From: Eubacteriales bacterium
GTDB taxonomy: Bacteria; Bacillota; Clostridia; Oscillospirales; Butyricicoccaceae
NCBI GenBank assembly: GCA_030539335.1
Contig: JAUNSG010000005.1
Coordinates: forward strand, 124,001 to 188,000
Reading direction: 5' to 3'
DNA: 64,000 bases
The number at the start of each line of letters is the position of its first letter. Positions within the stretch are counted from its first letter, which is position 1. Below the pieces are notes generated by a model. That model ran no database searches and was not told the origin of the DNA. It saw only the letters and a program-made list of their open reading frames with translations. Both the position numbers and the translations under genes were made by a program. Positions 35,428 through 45,235 of this stretch are shown piece by piece.

Positions 35428-35773
35428 GGGTGCAGGCCTCCTTCTCCTTTGTGATTTCCGGCAGCATGGGTTCCATATGGATGCGGGAAAGCAAACCAGC
35501 TGTTTGAAAGATTCGTATCACAAATGCCGGCGCACCGACGACACACAAACTCTGTCCGGCGCCCAATGTGTTGCGCTGTGCATTCAGAACAACGGCAATG
35601 CCAGAGCTGTCCATAAAGGTTAAGGTCGAAAAATCCAGATAAATTCGGTCGGTCGAATACAAGGTCATGACCTTTTCCAGATATTCAATACAACGTCCGG
35701 CTTCATGGTGGTCGAGTTCCCCACTGAACCGGATTAGAATTCCCTGCGGGATACGGGTATGAGATAGTTTCAT
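35414..35773 (-). CDS. spoIIAA: Anti-anti-sigma factor SpoIIAA
   Basis: A STAS-domain protein of 119 residues that frees SigF when unphosphorylated. The phosphorylatable serine lies in TFMDSSGIAVVL. An ATG 18 nt upstream (35791) exists, but the AGGAG ribosome site is placed for the ATG at 35773, so I use that. It is the first gene of the sigF operon. The tail EKEACTHGTK is longer than in Bacillus, because the gene runs into the start of spoIIAB. Confidence 0.94.
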   Translation of the reverse strand: MKLSHTRIPQGILIRFSGELDHHEAGRCIEYLEKVMTLYSTDRIYLDFSTLTFMDSSGIAVVLNAQRNTLGAGQSLCVVGAPAFVIRIFQTAGLLSRIHMEPMLPEITKEKEACTHGTK

Positions 35774-35799
35774 TGTGTTCTCCTCATTCATTTTGCAAA

Positions 35800-35830
35800 A
35801 ATAAAGCTGTTCCTATGGAACAGCTTTATT
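35800..35830 (-). terminator. Terminator between folC and spoIIAA
   Basis: AATAAAGCTGTTCC / GGAACAGCTTTATT, 14-bp perfect arms with a 3-nt loop, ending in TTTATTTTT on the - strand. It separates the valS-folC unit from the sigF operon. Confidence 0.85.
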
Positions 35831-35856
35831 ATAAAAAATTTTCAATTTTTTTCTTA

Positions 35857-37152
35857 TCAGTTTCTGTCGGCACGCAGAATATTTTCCGCTTCGGCGGCGA
35901 CATACAATGACCCGCATACAACAATCACATCATCTTCTGTAGCAGAGCGCTGTGCGCGGCGCAAGGCGGATCGTACATCGCCACAATCAAATGCATTGGT
36001 ATACGGGGAATATTCACGCACACAGGATGCAATCTCTGCGCTCGGAATTGCGCGCGGTGTGTCGGCGGCGACTGCATAGACATTATCGGCACGGCGTGTG
36101 AGCATCTGGATACACGCCCGATACTGCTTGTCCTCCACCATTCCGAGGATAAAGGAAATTCCACCGGGAGGAAGCATTTCGTCCAACGTCGCACAAAGAG
36201 CACCAACGCCATCCAAATTGTGCGCTCCATCGATCAGAAGCAACGGGTCATGCGAAAGGATCTCCTGACGTGCCGGCATGACAGCCGTGGAAAATGCCTG
36301 CTCAATCGCACCGTCCGGGATATTCCACCCCTTTTTGCGCAGTTGCAAGAGCACTTCGTACGCCGTAGCGGCATTCTGAACCTGATGGGAGCCGATCATC
36401 TTGATGAAAAGCTGTTTGCCTTTACACGCAAAAGAACTCCCCATTAAATCACTGGAAACCGTCTCTGGCAACGCTGTTTCTACATAATCGGCACCAACTT
36501 CGACACAGCGTGCCCGAAGGATTTCCGGTACATTCCCCGGCTGTTTGGGTGCGCTGACCAATACCGTTCCCGGTTTGACAATATGGCTCTTATCGGCAGC
36601 GATTTCTTCCACCGTATTCCCCAGAACCGCCATGTGATCGAGTGCAATGTGTGTCATAACAGCGACTTCCGGTGCATCAATGACATTCGTGGCATCATAA
36701 CGTCCGCCCAGACCGACCTCCAGTACGACAATATCACAATCGTGCTCTGCGAAATACAACAAGGCAAGCGCGGTGGTAAATTCAAACTCCCCGATTTTTT
36801 CGCCCTCATCTAAAATAAGGGATTGCTCTGCCGTCAGGACACGTTCGGTGTAAACGGCAAGATCGTCCGGTGAAATCCAATCCCGGTTGATCTGAATGCG
36901 CTCACGGAAATCCAGAACATAAGGAGAAATGAACAGACCGGTTTGATAACCGGCCTGCTCCAGAGCAGCAGCCGTCAACAGGGCGCTGCTCCCCTTTCCA
37001 TTTGTTCCGGCAATGTGAACGAAGCGCAGTGTGCGCTGCGGGTTGCCCAGTGCATCCATGAGAGCACGTATGCGATACAGGCTGGCTTTCCCACTAAAGC
37101 GGCCATGTGCATGGATGACATCGAGCGTCTGTTTCACATTGTTCATCGGCAT
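35857..37152 (-). CDS. folC: Folylpolyglutamate/dihydrofolate synthase
   Basis: A 431-residue Mur-ligase-type enzyme that adds glutamate to folates, and may also make dihydrofolate. Family marks: the P-loop HIAGTNGKGSSALLTAAALEQAGY, TGLFISPYVLDFRERIQI, VLEVGLGGRYDATNVI, THIALDHMAVLGNTVEEIAADKSHIVKPG, and LIDGAHNLDG. The start overlaps the valS stop by one base (TAATG), with a second possible Met 6 nt later. The valS-folC order is common in Firmicutes. Confidence 0.95.
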   Translation of the reverse strand: MPMNNVKQTLDVIHAHGRFSGKASLYRIRALMDALGNPQRTLRFVHIAGTNGKGSSALLTAAALEQAGYQTGLFISPYVLDFRERIQINRDWISPDDLAVYTERVLTAEQSLILDEGEKIGEFEFTTALALLYFAEHDCDIVVLEVGLGGRYDATNVIDAPEVAVMTHIALDHMAVLGNTVEEIAADKSHIVKPGTVLVSAPKQPGNVPEILRARCVEVGADYVETALPETVSSDLMGSSFACKGKQLFIKMIGSHQVQNAATAYEVLLQLRKKGWNIPDGAIEQAFSTAVMPARQEILSHDPLLLIDGAHNLDGVGALCATLDEMLPPGGISFILGMVEDKQYRACIQMLTRRADNVYAVAADTPRAIPSAEIASCVREYSPYTNAFDCGDVRSALRRAQRSATEDDVIVVCGSLYVAAEAENILRADRN

Positions 37153-39788
37153 TATCCCAGCGAGGCAAGGCTCTCGTCAAGCTTGGCAATCTGCTCATGC
37201 AGCTTCTCTGCCTTGAGCTTTTCGCCTTCGACAACCTTTTCCGGTGCTTTGTTCAGGAAGCCTGGATTACTCAGCTTCTTCTCGATGAAGGCCAGATCCT
37301 TTTCCGCCTTCTTCTTTTCCTTGTTCAGGCGAGCGCGCTCCTTATCGAAGTCGATCAGCTCATTCATCGGAAGATACATCTGTACATCACCAGTGACGAT
37401 GGATACCATCTTGGCCGCATCCGCTGGAGCCTCTGCCTGAACAGTCAGATCGCTTGCATATGCCAACTTGAGGAAGCAAGCCTTACCCCCATCAAACACT
37501 GGTCGATGCGCTTCGCTCGTGACAACATAGACATGCGCCTTGCGGGACGGCGGTACATTCATCTCATTTCGGCGAACACGGATCGCACGGATGCTTTCCA
37601 TGAGCAGCTCCATCTGTGCTTCTTCCGCTGCAAAGCACAAATCTTCACGATACGTCGGCCACTGGGACAGCATAATGGTTTCTCCCTCGTGCGGCAGTGC
37701 AGTCCAAATGGTTTCCGTGATGAATGGCATGAATGGATGCAGAAGCTGCATTGCTCCGGACAATACATAACAGAGAACATTCTGAACATTTTCGCAGGTT
37801 TCCACATCTTCCTTGTTCTGGAGACGGGTCTTTGCGATTTCGATATACCAATCACAGAAGACATCCCAGATGAAATCATACAGCTTCTGTGCCGCGATAC
37901 CAAGCTCATACTTGTCAATGTTGGTAGTGACATCCTGAACTAAGGTATTGAACTGGGACAGAATCCACTTGTCTTCCATCGTCAGTTTTTCCGGCAGTTT
38001 CACTTCGTCGATCGTCAAATTCATCTGAATGAAACGGGAGGCATTCCAGATCTTGTTGCAGAAGTTGCGGCTTGCCTCAACACGGGACTGGGAGTAGCGC
38101 ATGTCATTTCCGGGAGAATTGCCGGTGGCAAGCGTGAAGCGCAGTGCATCCGCACCGTACTCCTCAATCACTTTGAGCGGATCAATACCGTTTCCAAGCG
38201 ATTTGGACATCTTACGTCCCTGTTCATCACGCACAAGACCGTGAATATAAACCGTCTTGAACGGAACTTCTTTCATGTGCTCCATGCCGGAGAAAATCAT
38301 ACGGGCAACCCAGAAGAAAATGATATCGTAGCCGGTAACCAGGGTATCCGTCGGATAGAAGTACTCCAGCTCCTTGGTCTTCTCCGGCCAGCCAAGTGTG
38401 GAAAACGGCCAAAGTGCAGATGAGAACCAGGTATCCAGTACATCCTCTTCCTGATGGATGTGCGTGCCTCCACACTTCGGGCAAACCGTAACCGCTTCCT
38501 TGGAAACTGTCATCTCACCGCAGTCATCGCAGTAATAGGCCGGGATCTGATGCCCCCACCAAAGCTGACGGGAAATACACCAGTCATGGACATTCTCCAT
38601 CCAGCGCATATAGGTCTTGCTGAAGCGATCCGGGACAAACTTGATCTCGCCGTCCTCAACAACGCGCATGGCATCCTTAGCCAGCGGAGCCATCTTGACA
38701 AACCACTGTGCAGAGGTGATCGGCTCAACTGTCGTGCCGCAGCGGTAACAGGTTCCTACATTGTGCGTGTGGTCCTCAATCTTAACCAGACGGCCTTCTG
38801 CTTCCAGATCTGCCAGAACGGCTTTACGGCATTCATAGCGATCCATACCCTCGTATTTGCCGCCGTTTGCATTGACCGTTGCATCATCATTGAACACAAG
38901 AATCTGCTCCAGATTATGGCGCAGACCCATTTCAAAGTCATTCGGGTCATGGCATGGCGTGGTTTTTACACAGCCGGTACCGAAGTCCTTATCGACATAA
39001 TCATCCGCGAAGATCGGAATTTCCCGTCCGATGATCGGCAGGATAGCCTTTTTACCGATCAGATGCTGATAGCGCTCATCTTCCGGATTGACCGCAACGC
39101 CGGAGTCGCCCATAAAGGTTTCCGGACGGGTGGTCGCGACAATTACCGATTCATCGGAATCCTTGATGTCATATTTGATATACCAGAGTTTGCCCGGCTG
39201 GGTTTCGTATTCCACCTCGGCATCGGACAGCGCGGTGGTACAGTGCGGACACCAGTTGATGATACGGGACCCCTTATAAATCAGGCCCTTGTCGTACAGG
39301 TTAACAAAAACCTCTTTGACGGCCTTGGAACAGCCTTCATCCATCGTAAAGCGTTCGCGGCGCCAGTCGCAGGACGAACCCAACTTTTTGAGCTGCTGGA
39401 TAATACGGTTTCCATACTGGTTCTTCCACTCCCAGACGCGCTCCAAAAACTTCTCACGGCCGAGGTCATAACGGGTCAAGCCCTCTTCGTTGCGGAGATT
39501 TTCCTCAACCTTAATCTGCGTCGCAATACCAGCGTGGTCGGTACCCGGCATCCACAGTGCCGAATAGCCCTGCATACGCTTGGTGCGGATCAGAATATCC
39601 TGCAGAGTTTCATCAAAGGCATGGCCCATGTGCAGCTGGCCTGTGACATTTGGGGGCGGGATTACAATGGTAAATGGTTTCTTTTTCTCGTCAATTTCTG
39701 CGTTAAAGTAACCGTTCTGTTCCCACTTCTGATAGAGCTTTTCCTCTGTCGCACTGGGATCATACGTCTTTGGCAGTTCGTTTGTCAC
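37152..39788 (-). CDS. valS: Valyl-tRNA synthetase
   Basis: Charges tRNA(Val); 878 residues, full length. Signatures: [14 protein letters not shown] (HIGH motif), the CP1 editing domain with [29 protein letters not shown] (KMSKS), the anticodon-binding domain, and the C-terminal coiled coil rich in Lys/Glu ([18 protein letters not shown]). I place the start at GTG 39788 because GAAGGGAGAC lies about 9 nt upstream and the product opens [18 protein letters not shown], as in the family; an ATG 48 nt further upstream has no ribosome site. A T-box leader controls it. Confidence 0.97.
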   Translation of the reverse strand: MTNELPKTYDPSATEEKLYQKWEQNGYFNAEIDEKKKPFTIVIPPPNVTGQLHMGHAFDETLQDILIRTKRMQGYSALWMPGTDHAGIATQIKVEENLRNEEGLTRYDLGREKFLERVWEWKNQYGNRIIQQLKKLGSSCDWRRERFTMDEGCSKAVKEVFVNLYDKGLIYKGSRIINWCPHCTTALSDAEVEYETQPGKLWYIKYDIKDSDESVIVATTRPETFMGDSGVAVNPEDERYQHLIGKKAILPIIGREIPIFADDYVDKDFGTGCVKTTPCHDPNDFEMGLRHNLEQILVFNDDATVNANGGKYEGMDRYECRKAVLADLEAEGRLVKIEDHTHNVGTCYRCGTTVEPITSAQWFVKMAPLAKDAMRVVEDGEIKFVPDRFSKTYMRWMENVHDWCISRQLWWGHQIPAYYCDDCGEMTVSKEAVTVCPKCGGTHIHQEEDVLDTWFSSALWPFSTLGWPEKTKELEYFYPTDTLVTGYDIIFFWVARMIFSGMEHMKEVPFKTVYIHGLVRDEQGRKMSKSLGNGIDPLKVIEEYGADALRFTLATGNSPGNDMRYSQSRVEASRNFCNKIWNASRFIQMNLTIDEVKLPEKLTMEDKWILSQFNTLVQDVTTNIDKYELGIAAQKLYDFIWDVFCDWYIEIAKTRLQNKEDVETCENVQNVLCYVLSGAMQLLHPFMPFITETIWTALPHEGETIMLSQWPTYREDLCFAAEEAQMELLMESIRAIRVRRNEMNVPPSRKAHVYVVTSEAHRPVFDGGKACFLKLAYASDLTVQAEAPADAAKMVSIVTGDVQMYLPMNELIDFDKERARLNKEKKKAEKDLAFIEKKLSNPGFLNKAPEKVVEGEKLKAEKLHEQIAKLDESLASLG

Positions 39789-39854
39789 AGCAAACAGTCT
39801 CCCTTCTTTATCGTAAATTCTGTTTTTATTTAGCAAACAGTCTCGCAGAGAAAT

Positions 39855-40100
39855 GAAAAAAAAGCCTCCGCCCGTATTCAGGGCGAAGACTCGGTCTCCG
39901 TGGTACCACCTAACTTCATGTCAAACGACATGCACTCTTCTGCCAGTAACGGGGCAAACCGGGTGAACTTACTGCTCGTTCAGTCCACCGACTCCGAAGC
40001 GACCTTCCGCACATCCCCGCCAAGGCTTTCACCAACCGCCTCTTCTCTGTACCGGAGAGGAATGCGTACTCCTCTTCCTCTGCGTCTGCTATTGAAATCT
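39855..40100 (-). promoter_or_regulatory. T-box riboswitch of valS
   Basis: The 360-bp gap before valS is a T-box leader on the - strand. The T-box reads GGTGGTACCACGG (39910-39898), followed by the terminator hairpin TCTTCGCCC / GGGCGGAGGC and eight Ts (about 39891-39855). Stem I shows GGAGTACG (about 40075) and GGCGGTTGGTGAAAGCC (about 40046-40030). A GTC triplet at 39992-39990 is a candidate Val specifier, uncertain. Confidence 0.93.
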
Positions 40101-40105
40101 TATTT

Positions 40106-40134
40106 ATTATAATATGCTTCCAAGCGGATGTCAA
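40106..40134 (-). promoter_or_regulatory. Promoter of the valS transcript
   Basis: On the - strand: TTGACA (40134-40129), 17 bp, TATAAT (40111-40106). Both boxes match the consensus exactly. Confidence 0.9.
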
Positions 40135-40151
40135 GGCAATTTGATTACATG

Positions 40152-41588
40152 CTATTCATTTAAATACCGAAGACGTTCTAAAAACTCCGTATTCTCGGTT
40201 TTTTCACAGATCGCATCAATTCCGGAAGAGATAATCCAAATTGCCATCCCTCGTTTGGCGCATGTTACCAACATCTCTATAATCATTTCATGATACAGCG
40301 GCTCCTGTCCTGCAAAGGGAAACAGGCAAATCAACAGCATCGGATTTGTCAAGTACCATTTGTAGTACGAAAGACGCAGCCGCTGTGGCAAGGACCATTC
40401 GCAGATCGGTCGCAGCAGGTCTTCTTTTTCGAACCATTCCGACGCCTCATCCAAGATATTGTTTACAATCCTTTTTCGAATGAGATGTTTTCCTGCCTTC
40501 GGAATCAGGCTGTTGCTCAAATTATCCAATGCGGTCATATTATCCAATAAAATGCCGCCCTTTCTATCCGGCATTTCTATCTGAATCCCGATGTCTCTTC
40601 CAAGCCGTTTTCGGAGTGTATTCCTGTCATAATACGTACCGCCAAGACAAAAGGAGCCGGACAGCCAGCCGCGTTCGCCCAAAAAGCAATCCCGGATTTG
40701 GGAGACTGTATTATAATTTTCGTCACGCAAAAAAGCAATCTCACCGCTCCGAATTTGAAACGAAAGCGGCGCCATGGATTCAAACTGTAAATCCGAGACC
40801 GTGAGAACGATCGCTCCTTGTTGTTTGATTCCTATATCAGTCCGTTCCGGAACACCACTTCTGCGCTCCCATCCCAAAATTTCATACAGCCGCTCATCGT
40901 ATTCCCCTGGATAAAGACGGTAACAGAACTTCCGATTTTTCACGACATCCACACGATTTGCATACCGGTACATAAATTCTTCATCCATATCCAGCAAAAA
41001 GACTGCAATCCCACGTTGGAGCAGAATCTGTACGCAATCCATGAATTCTTCCAAATCTTTTCGGCGCAGTATTTCGGTAATTCGATCCAGTACAATCATT
41101 TTACTTTTTACGAACCAGGCCTTATAAATTGCAAGCTTATAATATTCCAGCATGGAAAGTTCGGTAAGTTTCTTTTCCCATCCAAAGTCAATTCCCATCT
41201 GTTTATGGATACACCGGGACGTTTCGGAGGAAATCCGTTTGTCTGCTTCCTTTGCCTGTGCCCGGCTCATCTTTTTTCCCAGCGCAATCACATAGTCCCA
41301 GGCTGTCAGTTCCTTTGAGAGAAACCGATGCTTATTGACAATCACAGAGTTTTGACGAATCCACCGTCCCATCTCCGAAATTTGGATACGCCTTCCGCAG
41401 GCAAAAGCTTTTCCCGCTCTTATGGCAGTGGTTCCAGAAAAAATACCCAGATAAGCGGTTCCTGCATACAGATGCTCGTCCATGTAAACGCCAATGCACT
41501 CGCCCTGCGCAATCTCAATTTCAAACCGGTAGTCTCCACCACCGTGTTGGAATCGTCCATTTTCGATGCGTATCAGTTCTTCTTTCAT
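40152..41588 (-). CDS. Degenerate double ABC ATPase-like protein
   Basis: A 478-residue protein that aligns along its length with RbsA/MglA-type tandem ABC ATPases, including the one at 46203-47696, but has lost the catalytic motifs. In domain 1 the Walker A site reads MDEHLYAGTA (residues 36-45), the signature LSMLEYYK (144-151), Walker B IVLDRI with Glu replaced, and the H-loop His is missing (LLDMDEE). In domain 2, Walker A reads LRDENYNTV, the signature LPQRLRLSYYKW, and Walker B LLICLFPF. It therefore probably does not hydrolyse ATP. It starts 7 nt after a kinase gene, so a signalling or adaptor role in that two-component system is my inference. Confidence 0.75.
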   Translation of the reverse strand: MKEELIRIENGRFQHGGGDYRFEIEIAQGECIGVYMDEHLYAGTAYLGIFSGTTAIRAGKAFACGRRIQISEMGRWIRQNSVIVNKHRFLSKELTAWDYVIALGKKMSRAQAKEADKRISSETSRCIHKQMGIDFGWEKKLTELSMLEYYKLAIYKAWFVKSKMIVLDRITEILRRKDLEEFMDCVQILLQRGIAVFLLDMDEEFMYRYANRVDVVKNRKFCYRLYPGEYDERLYEILGWERRSGVPERTDIGIKQQGAIVLTVSDLQFESMAPLSFQIRSGEIAFLRDENYNTVSQIRDCFLGERGWLSGSFCLGGTYYDRNTLRKRLGRDIGIQIEMPDRKGGILLDNMTALDNLSNSLIPKAGKHLIRKRIVNNILDEASEWFEKEDLLRPICEWSLPQRLRLSYYKWYLTNPMLLICLFPFAGQEPLYHEMIIEMLVTCAKRGMAIWIISSGIDAICEKTENTEFLERLRYLNE

Positions 41589-41594
41589 CCGGTC

Positions 41595-42425
41595 TTAGTC
41601 CTCTCTGAACAGCAGTGGCAGTGTCACACAACATTCTGTCCCAATTCCCTTGGCACTATAAATCCGCAGTCCGTAGTCATCCCCGAACATCAGGCGGATT
41701 CTGCTGTTCACATTGTGGAGGGCAATCCCGCCCTTTCTCTGTCTATGATCCGGTGTACTTGCTCTCCGTTCCCCTTTGGAAAACTGTTCATTCAATCGCT
41801 CGACCTGCTCCTCTGAAATCCCGACGCCGTCATCCCGCACGCGCAAAAATAATACTTTATTGCTGTTTTCAACGATAATTTGTACCGTTCCACGGCCGAT
41901 TTTATCTTCTAAGCCATGTACAATTGCATTTTCCACCAATGGCTGTAGAATCAGTTTCGGCATTTCCGCTTCCAACAGCTGTTCGTTTTCCATCTCCAGT
42001 TCCATCGCCAATTTGTCCCCAAAGCGGCATCGCTGAATGATGAAATAGTTTTCCACATTATCTAATTCGTCCGAAAAGGTCACGTACTCCTGCACGTCGG
42101 AAATTGTATAACGGAAGAAGGTCGCCAGAGCTTCCGCAGTCTCGGCAATCTCTTTACAGTCGGCCAGCAATGCATCGGCCCGGATGGCCTCCAGGGTATT
42201 GTACAAAAAATGTGGATTGATTTGATTTTGCAGCGCCAGATATTCCGCCTGCTTTTGCTGCAGTTTTTTATTTTCTTCCCCTTGCAGCCGTTCTTCAATC
42301 TCTCCAAAAAAGTCCTTCAAATCCGGATCCTGTGTCCAGTCTGCCCGAAGAATCCGTTCGAAGTCCTTATCCTTTTGATACTGTCTGATTGTCCTATATA
42401 ATTTTATCTGTGTCCGAAGCCACAT
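41595..42425 (-). CDS. Soluble histidine kinase, LytS/YesM-type core only
   Basis: A 276-residue sensor kinase with a His_kinase domain (QNQINPHFLYNTLEAI, phospho-His72) and an HATPase domain (LQPLVENAIVHGLEDKIGRG, RDDGVGIS, GGIALHNVNSRIRLMFG). Unlike most YesM-type kinases it has no membrane segment and no recognisable sensor domain; only about 60 residues of charged helix precede the phosphoacceptor region. It must receive its signal from a partner. Flanked by its response regulator and the degenerate ABC protein. Confidence 0.9.
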   Translation of the reverse strand: MWLRTQIKLYRTIRQYQKDKDFERILRADWTQDPDLKDFFGEIEERLQGEENKKLQQKQAEYLALQNQINPHFLYNTLEAIRADALLADCKEIAETAEALATFFRYTISDVQEYVTFSDELDNVENYFIIQRCRFGDKLAMELEMENEQLLEAEMPKLILQPLVENAIVHGLEDKIGRGTVQIIVENSNKVLFLRVRDDGVGISEEQVERLNEQFSKGERRASTPDHRQRKGGIALHNVNSRIRLMFGDDYGLRIYSAKGIGTECCVTLPLLFRED

Positions 42426-42433
42426 AACAGCAC

Positions 42434-44017
42434 CTACTTATATAGTTTTTTATAGTCAGAGGGACTGATTCCGGTTATTTTCTTAAACAGCCTTGAAAAG
42501 TATTTCAAGTCGCGATATCCAACCATCTCTGCCGCATCACTGATCGAGATATCCGTTTCACACAACAGCTCTTTTGCCTTGCTGATGCGAAGTTCGGTCA
42601 AATAATCCATGAAATTCTGTCCGGTTTCCTTTTTGAAAAGGGTAGAAAAATAAGTCGCATTAAACCCAATGACACTGCTGACGTCTTCCAAGCGAAGGGC
42701 TTCCTGATAATGCTCCTGAATGTATTTCTTTGCTTCCAAGATCGGCCTTGCCTCCTGAGAGGCCTTTTCCTCGTTTAACTGCTGCATTCTCTTGAGAATG
42801 GTCCGCTGCAGCAACAGAAATACCTCCTGTGTGCTGGTGCAATACCAAAAACTATCCTGCACTTTTTCCAAGAGAAGTTCTGCCTCTTTTCGATTCTGCT
42901 CCATTTCAAACGCGCACACACTGACAATTGCATGGAACCAATCCTCCAGCATCTGCCCGTTAAGCTGTCTGTCCTGTAAGAGCCGATAGAAGCTTTCTGT
43001 CAATTCTTTCTGAAATTGATCGGCATTCCGATACTCCACTGCCTCATAGAACCGCTTCTTCTGTGCAGAATCCATCTGATACCGCTTCTCTAAGTCAATT
43101 TCTTCCGATGCTGCATATCTCCATGGCTGCCTTCGGCAAATGCGATCTTTGCAAAGCCAGAGGGCTTCCTGCATCGATTCTGTCATCTGTTCCATCGCGT
43201 TTCGTTGACTTCCCAGAAAGACCGCAATCCGAATATCCCAGAAAAGGTCCCTCTGTTTTTCGATTTCCTTTCGGATTTTTGTCAGGCACTGCTTCACATC
43301 GACGACCTGAAAGTCCTTGCTGTTCAGGATTGCAGCAACGCCTTCCTTCCAAATGGATACCGCCGATTCTTCCGCAATCAATTTAACCTCTTTGCGCACA
43401 ATTTCCAGCGCGTGCTGCATTAGGATACGATAGACATCCAGATGCTTTTCTGCATTCGAAATATCCGGCTTAATCAGGACCGCACAATAGTATCCGTCTG
43501 TAAAATGGAATCCAAATTCGTCATTCGCCTGATCGGCGGGTACAAAAGCCTGCTGCCGGTCGATACTGCTTTTTAAAAGGGTGAGAAGCATCTTCTGCCG
43601 TTGTTCCTTGCTTTTCTTGAGCTGGTACTTGAGCTCAGTTTCCTGCCCAAGCTTTTCCCGGATACGCAGTAAAATATTGTTCAGTTCATCGCTCTTCAGA
43701 GGTTTCAATAAGTAGTCTTCTACGCCGTATTTCAACGCATCCTGCGCATATTCAAACTGACGGTATCCGCTGATAATGATAAAATGAATGTTCGGCTGTA
43801 GTTCTCTCGCCTGCCGAATTAGCTCAATCCCATCATATCCCGGCATTCGTATATCGGTAATCAAAAGATGTGGTTTCTTTTCTTTGACAAGCTCCAGCGC
43901 ACGAATTCCATCACTTGCGACCCCAACGATTTCATAGCCCTGCTTCTCCCAATCGACCAATTCCTGTAGGAGCAACACTACTTTTGTTTCATCGTCAGCA
44001 AGAACTACCTTTAACAT
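42434..44017 (-). CDS. AraC-type response regulator (YesN-like)
   Basis: A 527-residue regulator. An N-terminal receiver domain has the acidic pair DDE at residues 8-10 and phospho-Asp55 (LLITDIRMPGYDGIELI), a long middle region follows, and a C-terminal AraC helix-turn-helix pair (LRLEDVSSVIGFNATYFSTLFKKETGQNFMDYLTELRI and ISDAAEMVGYRDLKYFSRLFKKITGISPSDYKK). Such regulators control adjacent sugar ABC transporters. It starts after CAGGAGGAAA and lies 180 bp downstream of the binding-protein gene, behind a terminator-like hairpin. Confidence 0.92.
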   Translation of the reverse strand: MLKVVLADDETKVVLLLQELVDWEKQGYEIVGVASDGIRALELVKEKKPHLLITDIRMPGYDGIELIRQARELQPNIHFIIISGYRQFEYAQDALKYGVEDYLLKPLKSDELNNILLRIREKLGQETELKYQLKKSKEQRQKMLLTLLKSSIDRQQAFVPADQANDEFGFHFTDGYYCAVLIKPDISNAEKHLDVYRILMQHALEIVRKEVKLIAEESAVSIWKEGVAAILNSKDFQVVDVKQCLTKIRKEIEKQRDLFWDIRIAVFLGSQRNAMEQMTESMQEALWLCKDRICRRQPWRYAASEEIDLEKRYQMDSAQKKRFYEAVEYRNADQFQKELTESFYRLLQDRQLNGQMLEDWFHAIVSVCAFEMEQNRKEAELLLEKVQDSFWYCTSTQEVFLLLQRTILKRMQQLNEEKASQEARPILEAKKYIQEHYQEALRLEDVSSVIGFNATYFSTLFKKETGQNFMDYLTELRISKAKELLCETDISISDAAEMVGYRDLKYFSRLFKKITGISPSDYKKLYK

Positions 44018-44113
44018 TGATTTCCTCCTGTATCTTGTCCCAACGTGTTTTCCCTCTTACCCCAGTGATCCCATCACACATCCATTTGATAAAATTCTCC
44101 GCCACACTTGGAA

Positions 44114-44143
44114 AAAAGGGAAAACGATACCGTTTTCCCTTTT
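44114..44143 (-). terminator. Hairpin between the sugar-binding-protein and regulator genes
   Basis: AAAAGGGAAAACG / CGTTTTCCCTTTT, 13-bp perfect arms with a 4-nt loop, followed by TTCC on the - strand. It likely reduces read-through from the transporter to the regulator genes. Confidence 0.7.
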
Positions 44144-44197
44144 CCCTATATATTTATCTTATAATACAATTCACTTATTTACAAGAAAAATGCACGA

Positions 44198-45175
44198 TTA
44201 CTCGTAATCAGCAATGTTCGATGCATCAATCCAGGTATTATCGGTGATGATCGTATTGTTCTCCAGCTCTTCACCGCTCAGCAGAGTAACGGCTGCTTCA
44301 ATGCCGTTTGCTGCCATAGCGCCGCCGTTCTGCGATACTGTGCCGCTCATTCTGCCATCATTAATTGCTTCGAAGCCGTCCGGAGTACCGTCTACACCAG
44401 CGATAACAATACCGCTGTCTGCACCAGCTGCGTTGCCGGCACCGACGGCCATGCCATCGTTCTCGCAGACGATCGCATCCAGATCATAAGCGGACAGCCA
44501 GCTCTCGACCGTAGACTGTGCACTTGCAGTATCCCACTCACAGTCTGCCGGCTCGACAACCTGAACCATATCCGGATAGTTCTTCAAGATGTTCTCGTAG
44601 CCTTCCATTCTCTGGAGTCCGCCAGCGTCGCCGGATGGGCCGGTCAAAATCGCGATATTGCCCTTGCCGTCCAACAAATCCGCTACGTTCTGCATCTCGG
44701 TTTCACCTGCCGTGACGTTATCGCCGCAGGACAGAGCAGAAATGCCATAGTCTTCCCAATCGGTGCAGGCAGAAATGATGTTAATGACAACAACACCGGC
44801 ATCCGAAGCTTCCTTCGCCGCAGAGCCAAGTGCATCCGGATCTACCGGCTCGAACAGAACAGCGTCGTAGCCTTCGGATACGCACTGCTCGATCTGGCTA
44901 ATCTGCGTTGCTGCATCCTGATCCGCACTCAGGATCGTAAGATCGACACCCAGCTCGCTTGCCTTAGCCTCGGCTGCCTCCGAAACTGCGATCTGGAATG
45001 CGTTTGTCTGATGCTGCTGGATCAGAGCAATCTTATAGGAATCGCTTGTCGCCGCCGCTGCGGAGCCGGTATCCCCCGTACTGGTAGATTCCGAACCGCC
45101 GCCACAGCCCGCCAGCATACCGACCATCATTGCGCCTGCGGTCAGTAACGCTGCAAAATTCTTCATTTTCTTCAT
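44198..45175 (-). CDS. Ribose/galactose-type sugar-binding lipoprotein
   Basis: A 325-residue periplasmic-binding-protein family I lipoprotein (RbsB/MglB-like). Lipobox LAGC is followed by a Gly/Ser/Thr linker and the core: YKIALIQQHQTNAFQIAVSEAAEAKASELGVDLTIL, QIEQCVSEGYDAVLFEPVDPDAL, and VCENDGMAVGAGNAA. The start at 45175 follows GAGGAGGAAA. It is the last gene of an ATPase-permease-binding protein operon. The sugar (or other small polar ligand) cannot be told. Confidence 0.92.
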   Translation of the reverse strand: MKKMKNFAALLTAGAMMVGMLAGCGGGSESTSTGDTGSAAAATSDSYKIALIQQHQTNAFQIAVSEAAEAKASELGVDLTILSADQDAATQISQIEQCVSEGYDAVLFEPVDPDALGSAAKEASDAGVVVINIISACTDWEDYGISALSCGDNVTAGETEMQNVADLLDGKGNIAILTGPSGDAGGLQRMEGYENILKNYPDMVQVVEPADCEWDTASAQSTVESWLSAYDLDAIVCENDGMAVGAGNAAGADSGIVIAGVDGTPDGFEAINDGRMSGTVSQNGGAMAANGIEAAVTLLSGEELENNTIITDNTWIDASNIADYE

Positions 45176-45235
45176 ATGTGTTTCCTCCTCAAAAACATGT
45201 ATTATGCAAAGGCTTTGAGCAAATAAACGATTCAT

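Noticed and set aside
38454..39833. 459-codon open frame on the + strand opposite valS
   Set aside because: It mirrors valS codon use, has no ribosome site or recognisable domain, and valS is certain.
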